This document shows positions 52,800-61,704 of a stretch of 64,000 nt of DNA, piece by piece. The stretch lies in assembly GCA_018432315.1 (NCBI GenBank), contig JAHDLB010000023.1, positions 124,001 to 188,000 on the forward strand, in the 5' to 3' direction. The notes under the pieces are model-generated. The model did no database searches. It had not been told where the DNA came from and was given only the letters and a program-made list of their open reading frames with translations. This DNA is from Anaerolineae bacterium (lineage in GTDB: Bacteria > Chloroflexota > Anaerolineae > Aggregatilineales > Aggregatilineaceae). Within the stretch, counting starts at the first letter, position 1. Each line of letters begins with the position of its first letter. Both the position numbers and the translations under genes were made by a program.

Positions 52800-53786
52800 A
52801 TGATCACACGTGTTACCCACTGGCTCAGCACGCTTTCACCCGCCATGACACTGCTGCTGTTGGGGCCGATCTTCGGGGAACTGATATCGGGCCACCAATC
52901 GTTGTTTGAGTTCATCAACCCGCTGGCATTTATACTAAGCGCGCTACCGTATGGGTTCGGCGCGTTGATCTGCCGCGAATTGACGGTACGTTGGGGCAAG
53001 GGCTGGTTCAGCCTTGTGCTGCTCGGTCTTGCGTATGGTGTGTACGAAGAAGCCTTGGTAGCGCGCTCGGTGTGGGACCCGGAATGGGCCGAACTGGGCG
53101 CGCTGCGTGGTTACACCTACTGGCGCGGCGTGACCTGGACATACCTGGCAGTGCTGCTGCATTTCCACCTGACGATCAGTATTCTGTGCAGCGTAGGGTT
53201 AGCCAACCTGCTGTTCCCTGAGGCGCGCGGCAAGTCCTGGCTCACCAACCGGCAGTTGGCAGGTTGTTTTGTTGGGTTGGCGCTGTGGTCGCCGGTGCTG
53301 GCGCTGCTTAACCTGTTTATGCCGACGCTCCCCGCGCTGGTGGGAACTATAGGCGCGATTGCCGGGCTGATGACCGCTGCGTGGGCTGTTCCGGCGCGTG
53401 TGTTTCCCCCGCGTGCAGGGACTTCCACCGCGCCAGTCTGGTACGGCGTGGTGGGCGCGGTGACTATGACCATCGTGTTTGTGTGGGTCTTTATGCTGCC
53501 GGAAGTTGATCCGGCGTGGCTCCCGGCGTGGCCGGTAACACTGGCACTGGTTGCCGCGCTGGACCTGGGTGCGTTTGCCCTGATCCTGCACTGGTCAGGC
53601 AACGGCGCGGCGTGGGATGACCGTCACCGGCTGGCGCTGATCATCGGATTTGCCGCGTTTTTCCTGGTGATGGGCGTGTTCAAAGACCTGGACGAAGGGT
53701 TTGGCGGCTCAAGTCTCGTCACACTGGCGGCAGTCTGGTATTTCCGCAAGCTGTGGGGCCAGGTCCACGCGCGAACTGTCGGATAG
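52800..53786 (+). CDS. Polytopic membrane protein of unknown function
   Basis: 328 residues with about nine hydrophobic spans (MTLLLLGPIFGELI, FILSALPYGFGALICREL, WFSLVLLGLAYGVYEEAL, YLAVLLHFHLTISILC, GTIGAIAGLMTAAWAV, LALIIGFAAFFLVMGV). YGVYEEALVAR and the His-rich FHLTIS helix recall the Glu and His layout of intramembrane CPBP proteases, but the spacing is not right, so I do not assign it. No ribosome site of note; this ATG was chosen because the first span follows at once. Confidence 0.6.
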   Translation: MITRVTHWLSTLSPAMTLLLLGPIFGELISGHQSLFEFINPLAFILSALPYGFGALICRELTVRWGKGWFSLVLLGLAYGVYEEALVARSVWDPEWAELGALRGYTYWRGVTWTYLAVLLHFHLTISILCSVGLANLLFPEARGKSWLTNRQLAGCFVGLALWSPVLALLNLFMPTLPALVGTIGAIAGLMTAAWAVPARVFPPRAGTSTAPVWYGVVGAVTMTIVFVWVFMLPEVDPAWLPAWPVTLALVAALDLGAFALILHWSGNGAAWDDRHRLALIIGFAAFFLVMGVFKDLDEGFGGSSLVTLAAVWYFRKLWGQVHARTVG

Positions 53787-53875
53787 GAGATGCTCGCTTA
53801 TTCCGCGTCCTGGTCCCACCAATCGATGATCATCTCCTGCTCGAAGGTCGGCGCGCCGAAATGGAAGCTGTGCGG

Positions 53876-54184
53876 TCACTCCGAGCGCTGGCGAAGTTCC
53901 GTGGCGGCCAGCCAGCAGGCGCGCAGCCAGAGGGTCTCCGCTTCATCCAGAACCAGCTCGGGGCACGTGCCGTCCTTGACAGGGCAGGGCTGGTCCCAGC
54001 CGGCATCGCCGTGATACAACGTGCCGGTGTCAGCGTCATAGTCGTAGATGAAGATGAGCTGCTCGCCCTGGGCGTTCTCGAAGTAGGCATGGTAACGGCC
54101 CGGCGTGTTGCCGTCGATGCTGGGCGGTTCCCCGCTGGCGGCGGACTGCTTGTTGCGGACGTGGAATAACGGCGCTTGAGTCAT
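53876..54184 (-). CDS. Small conserved-looking protein of unknown function
   Basis: 102 residues: HAYFENAQGEQLIFIYDYDA, GTLYHGDAGWDQPCPV and LVLDEAETLWLRACWLAATE. Beta-rich with an aromatic and acidic core and one CPVKDGTC pair of cysteines. GGAGAT precedes the ATG. A truncated tail copy lies at 52.5 kb, so the gene has been duplicated locally. No family is recognised. Its neighbours, a membrane protein and a UDG-like protein, do not suggest a role. Confidence 0.6.
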   Translation of the reverse strand: MTQAPLFHVRNKQSAASGEPPSIDGNTPGRYHAYFENAQGEQLIFIYDYDADTGTLYHGDAGWDQPCPVKDGTCPELVLDEAETLWLRACWLAATELRQRSE

Positions 54185-54419
54185 CTCGATCTCCTTTGGT
54201 TTGGACTGCGTCTGGACAAGCCCCGCGTCACCGCTTCGGTGGGCTCTGTGCAGCGGACCTGTCATGTACTTGACTGCTTTCGTGCCTGTGCCGTATCCTA
54301 GGAACACCGCCGTAGGCTTTTCGGCGTGGGCTTGGCGAACGCCATCGCTCTCTCAACACCCTCATCGTTGTGCTACCCCTCTGACAACAGCAATCACCCT
54401 CGACCAACCGGACGATAGA

Positions 54420-55286
54420 ATGGGCGCACAAGAGATGATAACGAACGATCTTGCTCTGACTCACCGAAGAATACAACATCTCAACATGTACATGACCGCG
54501 AGCGTTCTGGCGGATGATCGCTTCTTGTGCCGGCATTTCTCCGAATGCAGAGCGTCACATACCGGTAACTTCTACGAAGGGCAGTTGCATCACGTTGGCA
54601 AAGCCTACGACCTGCAGATCGATGGTCGACCTTGGCGCATTGTGGTGGTCGGGCAAGCCTATGGTGGTCCACCCCCAAAGGTAACACTGGACGAACGGTA
54701 CAGATCAATTGTAGTCATTACCGGGGAGCAGAGAGGCTTTGCGAGAGACAGCGGGCTGCTGGTGCGCAATCCGCACATGAGAGGCACTACCAGCTTGCTC
54801 CGGTTGCTGTTTGGCATTCCACTTGGCACTGACCGCGCATCGGAGTACATCAAGACCGACGATGGCTCGAAGTATCACATCTTTGATGCATTCGCGTTGG
54901 TCAACTACTTGCTCTGTTCGGCAGTGTCCAGCGCGGGCGGGACGACTGACATGTCAACCAGGACCATGCACCAGAACTGCCGGGGTCATTTCCGTCAGAC
55001 GCTTGAGATATTAGAGCCGACCGTCGTCGCAGTACAGGGCATCGGCTTCTGGCCTCTGGTGAAGCGAAGCCTGGAGGTCGTTGAGCCTATCGATGAGAAT
55101 GGCTTGATGTACCGGGCACAGCTTGGGCGCAGAACGTTTCTGACCGCTGCGTTTTCTCACCCTTCAGCCCGTGACGCCAGGTATGGATGGGGCGCAAATG
55201 CGCATACGCCTTACTTGCTGGAGACAGTTGTGCCAACCGTCAAGCGCATCCGAGAACTGCTGTTGACTGATGATCCAGCCTGGTAG
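54420..55286 (+). CDS. Hypothetical protein, possibly uracil-DNA-glycosylase-like
   Basis: 288 residues. WRIVVVGQAYGGPPP near residue 75 resembles the first UDG motif (GxxPG/Y), EPTVVAVQGIGFWPLV resembles the middle strand, and TFLTAAFSHPSARDARYGWG carries an HPS-type third motif. Conserved cysteines (RFLCRHFSEC, MHQNCRGHF) could bind an Fe-S cluster, as in UDG families 4 and 5. The similarity is by motif order only. Start ATG was taken after a GGACGATAG stretch; another start inside is possible. A weak hairpin follows. Confidence 0.4.
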   Translation: MGAQEMITNDLALTHRRIQHLNMYMTASVLADDRFLCRHFSECRASHTGNFYEGQLHHVGKAYDLQIDGRPWRIVVVGQAYGGPPPKVTLDERYRSIVVITGEQRGFARDSGLLVRNPHMRGTTSLLRLLFGIPLGTDRASEYIKTDDGSKYHIFDAFALVNYLLCSAVSSAGGTTDMSTRTMHQNCRGHFRQTLEILEPTVVAVQGIGFWPLVKRSLEVVEPIDENGLMYRAQLGRRTFLTAAFSHPSARDARYGWGANAHTPYLLETVVPTVKRIRELLLTDDPAW

Positions 55287-55331
55287 GTTCTGATCCTGGC
55301 AGGATCCCAACTCGCCGTCACAGCGCGGGAC

Positions 55332-55349
55332 GCCTCCCTCTGAGGAGGC
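55332..55349 (+). terminator. Short hairpin after the UDG-like gene
   Basis: GCCTCC-CTCTGA-GGAGGC forms a six-base stem 46 bases after the stop. No T-run follows. The call is weak. Confidence 0.3.
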
Positions 55350-55408
55350 TCAAGTCGAACCCGCGGTGGCTACGGTGTTGGGAGATAGATCTTAATGGAG
55401 AGAGGGCA

Positions 55409-55500
55409 GTCCACCTACCATCTGAGGGGAAAACGCCGCTTTGGTGGCAATAAAAACGCCAGGAAAATCAATTCTTCCTCGCGTTTTCGTTTAGGTGGAC
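55409..55500. repeat. 92-base nested inverted repeat (MITE- or structured-RNA-like)
   Basis: The outer ends GTCCACCTA and TAGGTGGAC are perfectly complementary, and further in GAAAACGC pairs with GCGTTTTC. Between them is a smaller AGGAA/TTCCT hairpin. It sits in an 850-base gene-free stretch. It may be a miniature transposable element or a structured RNA. No target duplication was recognised. Confidence 0.5.
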
Positions 55501-56137
55501 TAAACGGGAGCGACGGGGCTCGCTCGATTACGCGTATACGCCCTCTTGTCTTCATTGCCAGACATGTGGCCGACGACATTCTGCACAGTTCGTCGAAAGC
55601 AGCATAGTGCTCCGAAATACACTTGTCCATGAAGCTCGATGGCATACAACAACCATCGGGTTTTCATTTTGTCCGTCGAATTCCGGACCTGGACCCATCC
55701 TGGATGCCAGATTTCTGACTCAAGGCGGAAACAGCCTCCAGGGCCTTCTTGACACCTCAATTGTTGAGCAGTGGGCGAATGCAGCGGGCCGCATGGTCGT
55801 CAAGGATTATACAGGAATTCCGCTTACATGGCAGGTGTTTTCCTGTGTCACCCCTGCCAAGTGTGAGCGCAACGAGGACATTCACCTGCGGTACAAGCAA
55901 GTTGAGCGCAAAGCACCCAAGTCCGTGGGGTCGCTACATGTGCAAACAGGCTTTGCTGGGCATGGAGGTGACGACGGCTTGCGGATCGTCCGCACGGCAG
56001 CCTGGCGCGCATCAGGCCGAATGCTCCAACACAACCTAAGAATCTTGTTGTCTGGACCGCTCGCTCATATCAGAGGCGGGCCCAATCGCGCGCGTTTCGC
56101 GCACGGATCTGTCGATCCACAGGGCATCGCGGCAGGC
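55501..56137. other. Gene-free stretch before the arabinan operon
   Basis: Only a dubious plus-strand open frame of 181 codons (55607-56152) is present. It overlaps the end of the GH43 gene on the other strand, lacks a ribosome site and shows no known motif, so it is not called. Nothing else is seen. Confidence 0.35.
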
Positions 56138-57640
56138 TCAAAATTCTTCTGAGAATGTCGCCTCAGCCGCACCGTCACCGGTCACATCTGCGGTGAGAAT
56201 CAACAGACCGTCTTCCTGCCCAATATACCAGCCCGGCGTGTTGTAGGACTCAAATGAAGTTACGTCGCTGTCCGCCAGGCCGGGGCGCAGCCACCACGTC
56301 GCCTCCGCCGCGAATGAAGTCGATTCGTCCCGTTCATCCAGCCAGATCTGCCCATCTCGGTGGCGCAGATAGCTACCAGGGCGATCAATGGCCTCCAGCG
56401 AAGTGGCGTCCGGATCGGCCAGTCCCGGTACGACTCTGAACTGCGATGATGCCACTTCGCTGATGTCGTCGCTCAAGACCACCGTGTTCCCGTCGCGGAC
56501 GACGTAGTGGGCCGGCAGGCTGGTTGACCTGAAACGCAGCGGCAGCGGGCCGTCTGGGACAGGGATTCCAAAGTTGGGCGTTCCATCGGCGTTCCAGTAG
56601 AGCTTTTGGGCGCGAGTGTGGCGGTTCGGGTCGTACAGCGGATCTCCCTTGATGTCTTCGTAGTTGCGGGCATGGTAGATGAGCATGTCATCCCCATCCG
56701 GCGAAACCGTGAACGAGTTGTGGCCGGGCCCATACTGGCCGGTTGCCCGGTTAGTTTGAAATACTGGAACAGGCGATTTGTCCCATGAATCGGGGTCCAA
56801 AAGATCGCTGGTGTCCAGGGCGGTCAACAGGCCCATCGCGTAATTGGCGTCCGTTGCGCTGGCGGAGTAGGTGATGAAGATGCGCCCATTCCGCTTGAGG
56901 ACCGCTGCGCCTTCGTTGACCCAAAACCCTCGTTTTTCCCAATCATAACTGGGTCTTGTCAGGCGGACCTGCGTGCCGGAGATTGTCCATGGATTGCTCA
57001 TGGCAGCGATATAGAGATTGCTGTTCCCGAAGATGTCCGGATTGCGTTGCGCCCAGACCAGGTATCTGACTCCCTCGTGTTCAAAGGTTGTGGCGTCCAG
57101 GGAGAACGATTCCCAGTTCATCACAACCTGCCCCTTTTCGATCCACGCGCCCTCTAGCGGATTGGCAGATGCGTTCTCGAGCACATACACCCGGTGATCG
57201 AATGGTCCGTCTAGCCTGGCTGCGGCGAAATAGATATACCATTTCCCATCAATGAAGTGGATCTCCGGAGCCCAGATGTGCTTGCTCATGATCCCGCTGG
57301 CATGTTTTTCCCAGACGACCACAGGCGACGCCTCGCTGAGACCTTGAATGGAGGCGGCCCGCCTGACTTCGATGCGGTCATATTCCGGGACGGACGCGGT
57401 GAAATAGTAGTAACCATCGGTGTGTTTATAGATCCAGGGATCAGCCCGCTGTTCGATGAGCGGATTGACGATGTGTTCCGTAACCTGCGCCTGTGCCATC
57501 GAGTCTCCATTCTGTGTGCTGAAGGAACGCGCCTGGCTCGTTGTTGCCGCACTCGAGTGGGCTGCAACCGAGATCAACAACAAGACGAGCGAAAGCCAGA
57601 TGACCGGGCGTCTGTGCGAGAGCTTGAAAACGCCATTCAT
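56138..57640 (-). CDS. Secreted GH43 glycosidase with C-terminal AbfB (CBM42) domain
   Basis: Signal peptide (PVIWLSLVLLLISVAAHSSA), then a five-bladed GH43 domain with the catalytic residues visible: QRADPWIYKHTDGYYYF (Asp base), SLDATTFEHEG (Asp modulator) and VNEGAAVLKRNG (Glu acid). The last 130 residues, RDGNTVVLSDDISEVASSQFRVV and PGSYLRHRDG, PGWYIGQEDG, form an AbfB arabinose-binding beta-trefoil. It cleaves arabinose side chains from arabinan or arabinoxylan outside the cell. It belongs to a run with a second GH43, a GH51 and an ABC importer. 500 residues, complete. Confidence 0.88.
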   Translation of the reverse strand: MNGVFKLSHRRPVIWLSLVLLLISVAAHSSAATTSQARSFSTQNGDSMAQAQVTEHIVNPLIEQRADPWIYKHTDGYYYFTASVPEYDRIEVRRAASIQGLSEASPVVVWEKHASGIMSKHIWAPEIHFIDGKWYIYFAAARLDGPFDHRVYVLENASANPLEGAWIEKGQVVMNWESFSLDATTFEHEGVRYLVWAQRNPDIFGNSNLYIAAMSNPWTISGTQVRLTRPSYDWEKRGFWVNEGAAVLKRNGRIFITYSASATDANYAMGLLTALDTSDLLDPDSWDKSPVPVFQTNRATGQYGPGHNSFTVSPDGDDMLIYHARNYEDIKGDPLYDPNRHTRAQKLYWNADGTPNFGIPVPDGPLPLRFRSTSLPAHYVVRDGNTVVLSDDISEVASSQFRVVPGLADPDATSLEAIDRPGSYLRHRDGQIWLDERDESTSFAAEATWWLRPGLADSDVTSFESYNTPGWYIGQEDGLLILTADVTGDGAAEATFSEEF

Positions 57641-57659
57641 TGGTTGTCTCCCACTATCA

Positions 57660-58724
57660 CTATGTTGGCGGCTCGGAGTTCAGACTGACGGTGGGCCAGC
57701 CGTCGGCGTCCCATATGATGGACGAAATCAGCAGCGTGGGCATACCTGCCGTCTTCGCGTCATAGGCGTGAAATACCAGTTTATCTCCATCCGGTTCTTG
57801 AAGGACGGCGTTGTGTCCGGGGCCGCGCCACCGGTCGTCCCCTTCAACCACAAGGCTGCCGCCGCCGCGCAACATGGATTTGCCGTCGCGGTCGAAATAC
57901 CGACCAGTGACCTTTTCGGCGCGCCCGACCATGATCTTATAGGTGCTCAAAGTGCCTTTGCAGCAGAAGTCGAAAGATACAAACAGGTAATAGTGATTCT
58001 GGTGACGGATGATGAAAGGCGCCTCGATCGCTCCCGACGTACCGGGTACCAGGTCGCGCCTTGCCAGCGAATAGAAGGTGTCGTCGTCCGCGAGCTTGCC
58101 TGTAAGCGGATCGACCCGCTGCATCTTGATGCCGGTCCAGAAGCTGCCCCAGGCTAGCCAGGGCTGGTCGTTTTCGTCGATAACGAGGTTCGGATCGATT
58201 GCGTTCCAGTCGTCGGTCAGGTTGGACTCGACGACCTTGCCTTCATCAACCCATGCGGAGTCTGGTGATTGGGAGTCGAGCGTGACATTGGTCGCCAGGC
58301 CGATACACGACCGGTTGCTGCCGAAGGTCGAGACCGAGTAGTAAAGGTGGAATTTTCCGTTATAGAACGAAATGTCTGGGGCCCACAGGCTGTCGGCACG
58401 CGGGATTTCCTCTCGCGCCCAGGCTGGGATCGCGCTGAAAACACCGCCCTGCAACTCCCAGCTCTCCAGGTCGTGCGATGTGCGCCACCAGATATGTGGC
58501 CCTGTGCAGAACAGGTGATACGTGTCCCCCTCTTTGATGATGCAGGGGTCATGGACGGGCCGCTCATACCGGGCCGCAGCGCGCAGTTTGGACGTCCGCC
58601 TTTCGAGGAGAGGGCCTCGATGGGCGTGAGCAAGGGCGGCCAGCGCGGTCCTGGTGGCCCTGCGGCCCAGCATGATCCCTGCTGAAGCAACAAAACTCTG
58701 CCTCAGAAACGTGCGGCGGTTCAT
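57660..58724 (-). CDS. GH43 arabinanase/arabinosidase, Tat-exported
   Basis: A twin-arginine leader (NRRTFLRQSFVASAGIML) precedes a GH43 five-bladed propeller: VHDPCIIKEGDTYHLF (Asp base), NAIDPNLVIDENDQPWLAWG (Asp modulator) and GAIEAPFIIRHQNHYYLF (Glu acid). The pattern, with SLWAPDISFYNGKFHLYY, is close to endo-1,5-alpha-L-arabinanases. 354 residues. The start was moved to the Met just before the RR pair; it leaves the gene 53 bases downstream of the binding-protein stop. It would cut the arabinan backbone while the CBM42 partner removes branches. Confidence 0.88.
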   Translation of the reverse strand: MNRRTFLRQSFVASAGIMLGRRATRTALAALAHAHRGPLLERRTSKLRAAARYERPVHDPCIIKEGDTYHLFCTGPHIWWRTSHDLESWELQGGVFSAIPAWAREEIPRADSLWAPDISFYNGKFHLYYSVSTFGSNRSCIGLATNVTLDSQSPDSAWVDEGKVVESNLTDDWNAIDPNLVIDENDQPWLAWGSFWTGIKMQRVDPLTGKLADDDTFYSLARRDLVPGTSGAIEAPFIIRHQNHYYLFVSFDFCCKGTLSTYKIMVGRAEKVTGRYFDRDGKSMLRGGGSLVVEGDDRWRGPGHNAVLQEPDGDKLVFHAYDAKTAGMPTLLISSIIWDADGWPTVSLNSEPPT

Positions 58725-58777
58725 TAAGCCACTCCCGATCACTGTTTGACAGCGTTTGAGCAGCCCTGAGGAGTCTC

Positions 58778-60160
58778 TTATGGAGAGGCTGCCTCAGCCT
58801 GCTGCAGAATCTGGTCCTGGAACTGGGCGATGTTGTCAACAACCTTTTGCGCCGGGTCAGTACGCTCGATGATGAAGTTGTGAAGCTGTTTTTGAGAGAT
58901 TCCCAACAACTCGGCGAAGACCGGCACGTTCCAGAAATCTTTGACACGTTCGATCGATTCGGCGTAGGCGGCGTTGATAGGCGAACTGCTCAAGAACGCC
59001 TCGGACTCGAGCGCGCTTGTGTTGCACGTGGTGCCACTTAGCGTCGCCCATTCGGCCTGAACCTCGTCCTGTGCCAGCCATCGCACGAAATCGAGCGAGG
59101 CTGCCTGATGTTCGGGATCCGTGAACGAGATCACGCTGATCCCCTGGCCGCCGAACACGGCGTAGCGCTGGCCATCAGCACCCTGTGGGTTGACAAAGAA
59201 ACCTGTCACCTCAGCGTATGGGTTGGTTGCAGGATCGCTGTAGAGGGATGCGAACCCGAAATACAACATGCCCATCGCGATCTGGCCCTTAGCGTATGTG
59301 GTCAGGATGGTCTCGACGCCCGCATCAGCAGCGCCCAGCGCCGAACAACACCGGTACAGGTCCTGGTAGTATTGCGCGGCGGCAGCCGCCTCCGGGGTGT
59401 TTGCCACCCCGATGATGGTGTTTTCCGCATCGTGCCAGTCGGCGCCGAAACTGACAAACACAGACTGCCATCCTGCGGTGATAAGACCCGGCGTCAGGCT
59501 CAGATGATCCATCGCCGTAAACAGGCCGATGCCCATGATCCCGTCCATTGGCTGGGTGAGAAACTCGACGATATCCCGTAGTTGGTCGAAATCCTCCGGT
59601 ACTGCAAGCGGATAGCCGTACTTTTTCTCAAAGGCTGCCATCTTCTTGGAATCTTCGAACAGGTCGCGGCGATAGGCGTAGCCGAGCAGATTACCGCTCA
59701 GCGGATAGGCCCAGTACTGGCCGCTGCCAGCCGGAAATTCGGCGAAACTGGCGAGAGTAGCGGGCACAACCGAGGCGGCGATGTCCTCGCTCGTCAGGAA
59801 TTCGGTCAACTCGACATAATAACCGGCGCTGGCCCCCCGGCCCAACCACATGCTGTCGCCCACCACCATATCGTATTGGTCCCCTTGCTCCTCCATCTCG
59901 GTAAAGAACGTCTGGGGGAACGCGCTCCATGGCGCCTGGACGACATGGACCGTGATTCCGGTTTCTTCCGAATACCGGTCGGCGACTGTCTGCAACGCAG
60001 CGGCAGGCGCCCACTCCGCCCACAGGATATTCAGCTCCGAGACAGCCGGAGTCTGCTCAACGGGATCGCCAGAGCGTGCGCCGCTCCCGCGGGCAGCCGT
60101 GAGCGCGTTCGCGGGGATCAACAGCCCAACCAGCAGCAGCAAATAGACGGACTTTTTCAT
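58778..60160 (-). CDS. ABC sugar transporter solute-binding protein
   Basis: A 460-residue protein with a signal peptide (SVYLLLLVGLLIPANALTA) and the usual extracellular family 1 layout: ELNILWAEWAPAAALQTVAD, DMVVGDSMWLGRGASAGYY, YPLSGNLLGYAYRRDLFED, AVFGGQGISVISFTDPEH. It would bind an oligosaccharide for import. It is the second binding protein of the run; the first precedes the permease genes. It lies between GH51 and GH43 genes, so arabino-oligosaccharide is the likeliest ligand. No lipobox Cys was obvious. Confidence 0.88.
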   Translation of the reverse strand: MKKSVYLLLLVGLLIPANALTAARGSGARSGDPVEQTPAVSELNILWAEWAPAAALQTVADRYSEETGITVHVVQAPWSAFPQTFFTEMEEQGDQYDMVVGDSMWLGRGASAGYYVELTEFLTSEDIAASVVPATLASFAEFPAGSGQYWAYPLSGNLLGYAYRRDLFEDSKKMAAFEKKYGYPLAVPEDFDQLRDIVEFLTQPMDGIMGIGLFTAMDHLSLTPGLITAGWQSVFVSFGADWHDAENTIIGVANTPEAAAAAQYYQDLYRCCSALGAADAGVETILTTYAKGQIAMGMLYFGFASLYSDPATNPYAEVTGFFVNPQGADGQRYAVFGGQGISVISFTDPEHQAASLDFVRWLAQDEVQAEWATLSGTTCNTSALESEAFLSSSPINAAYAESIERVKDFWNVPVFAELLGISQKQLHNFIIERTDPAQKVVDNIAQFQDQILQQAEAASP

Positions 60161-60173
60161 TCCGAGCCTCCTA

Positions 60174-61670
60174 TCAGCCTAAAGCGAACGTCATGGCGGC
60201 AATCGACAGCGGTGGCAGCTCGACCGTCGCTTTGCCCTGGCTGATTTTGACTTCCGTGAAAGGTTGCGACCGGATCACGTCAGGGTGTTCGAATGAATTG
60301 GCGGCTTGAGCATCCGGCCCGGTGACCAGTTCCGCCGAGTCAAGCGATACGATAGGGCAGTCCTCGACAGAAATCTGCACGATGGCAGGTTCGTCCGGGC
60401 TGCGGTTGGTCAGAAAGACGTTGAGTTGGCTTTGGTTCAGGATGGCGCTGGCATCGATGAGTTGAGCCAGGCCGTTGGCCCTACTCTCGAAGGATGGTCC
60501 CTGCACGACTGGCCGCAGTGAGACGCCCGCGCGCCGCCTGGAATACATCTCGAATGGATAGAAGATCGACTGGACCAACAGGTCGTCCCCACGCGTCATC
60601 AGCGGCGCGATCACGTTGACGATCTGCGCCAGGTTGGCGATTTTCAGGACATCGGCGTGGCGAATGAAGCTGTTGAGAAAACCCGCTACGACGAGCGCAT
60701 CCTCCAGGTTGTACACCTCTTCGAGCAGAGGCGGTGCAAACTGGCCTTTGCCGTCGAGATCGTCACGCGTCCTCGCCCGGTACCAGACGTTCCACTCATC
60801 AAAACACAGATAAGCGCGTTTCTTGCTGCGTGTTTTGGACTGTACATACCGGCAGACCGCATCAACTTCTTCGATCTGGCGGTCGATGGCGTGCGTCACC
60901 GCCAGAAAGTCGGGGGTGTCCCCTTGCTCATTGCCGACATAGCGATGCAGGCTGATGTAATCGGCGTAATCGCCGATGTATTCCAGTACCTGGCGATCCC
61001 ATTCCAGGTAGGTGGGCAGATCAACATTGCACGAGCCGCACGCCACAAGCTCGATGGAGTCGTCGGTGTCCTTCATCATCTTGGCGGCTTGCTGAGCCCG
61101 GATGGCATACTGGTCGGCGGGAACATGCCCGAGCTGCCAGGGGCCATCCATTTCATTCCCAAGAAACCACAGTGGGACATCATACGGTTGAACGTTGCCG
61201 TTGTTGGCGCGCAGGTCGGCGTATTTCGTACCCACCCGCGCATTGCAGTATTCCACCCAATTGCGGGCTTCTTCCGGTGTTCCGGTCCCGAGATTGACGG
61301 TGAGCATGGGAATCCAGCCCATGGTGCGGCAGAGTGCTATGAACTCGTCGGTGCCGACGCGATTGGGCTCAATGCTCTGCCAGGCGAGGTCGCACACTGT
61401 GGGTCGTTGGTCACGCGGCCCGACACCGTCGAGCCAGTGGTAACCGGAGACGAAATTGCCGCCAGGATAGCGCATCCCTGTCATCTGAAGGCGGCCCAGC
61501 GCTTCCATGACATCCGTGCGAAAGCCATCTTCCCCGGCATGTGCGCTGCCAGGGTTGTAAATCCCGTCATAGACGGCGCGGCCCAGATGCTCAAGGAAAC
61601 CGCCCAAAATACGCGGATCAACGTGCCCGATTTGGAAGCTGGTATGCAGGGCGATATAGGATTGATTCAT
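60174..61670 (-). CDS. abfA: GH51 alpha-L-arabinofuranosidase
   Basis: 498 residues with both catalytic Glu: FLGNEMDGPWQLG (acid/base Glu after Asn) and LCFDEWNVWYRART (nucleophile Glu). GGFLEHLGRAVYDGIYNPGS near the start and MRYPGGNFVSGYHWLDGVGP are typical of the family. It lacks a signal peptide, so it works inside the cell on imported arabino-oligosaccharides, releasing arabinose. A late beta-domain carries the C-terminal end (KATVELPPLSIAAMTFA). It follows the permease genes closely. Confidence 0.93.
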   Translation of the reverse strand: MNQSYIALHTSFQIGHVDPRILGGFLEHLGRAVYDGIYNPGSAHAGEDGFRTDVMEALGRLQMTGMRYPGGNFVSGYHWLDGVGPRDQRPTVCDLAWQSIEPNRVGTDEFIALCRTMGWIPMLTVNLGTGTPEEARNWVEYCNARVGTKYADLRANNGNVQPYDVPLWFLGNEMDGPWQLGHVPADQYAIRAQQAAKMMKDTDDSIELVACGSCNVDLPTYLEWDRQVLEYIGDYADYISLHRYVGNEQGDTPDFLAVTHAIDRQIEEVDAVCRYVQSKTRSKKRAYLCFDEWNVWYRARTRDDLDGKGQFAPPLLEEVYNLEDALVVAGFLNSFIRHADVLKIANLAQIVNVIAPLMTRGDDLLVQSIFYPFEMYSRRRAGVSLRPVVQGPSFESRANGLAQLIDASAILNQSQLNVFLTNRSPDEPAIVQISVEDCPIVSLDSAELVTGPDAQAANSFEHPDVIRSQPFTEVKISQGKATVELPPLSIAAMTFALG

Positions 61671-61704
61671 CGTGTTATCCTCTCATCGCGCCCTGGAGCG
61701 AGCG

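Noticed and set aside
55607-56152. Plus-strand open frame of 181 codons
   Set aside because: It runs into the GH43 gene on the other strand and shows no motif or ribosome site.
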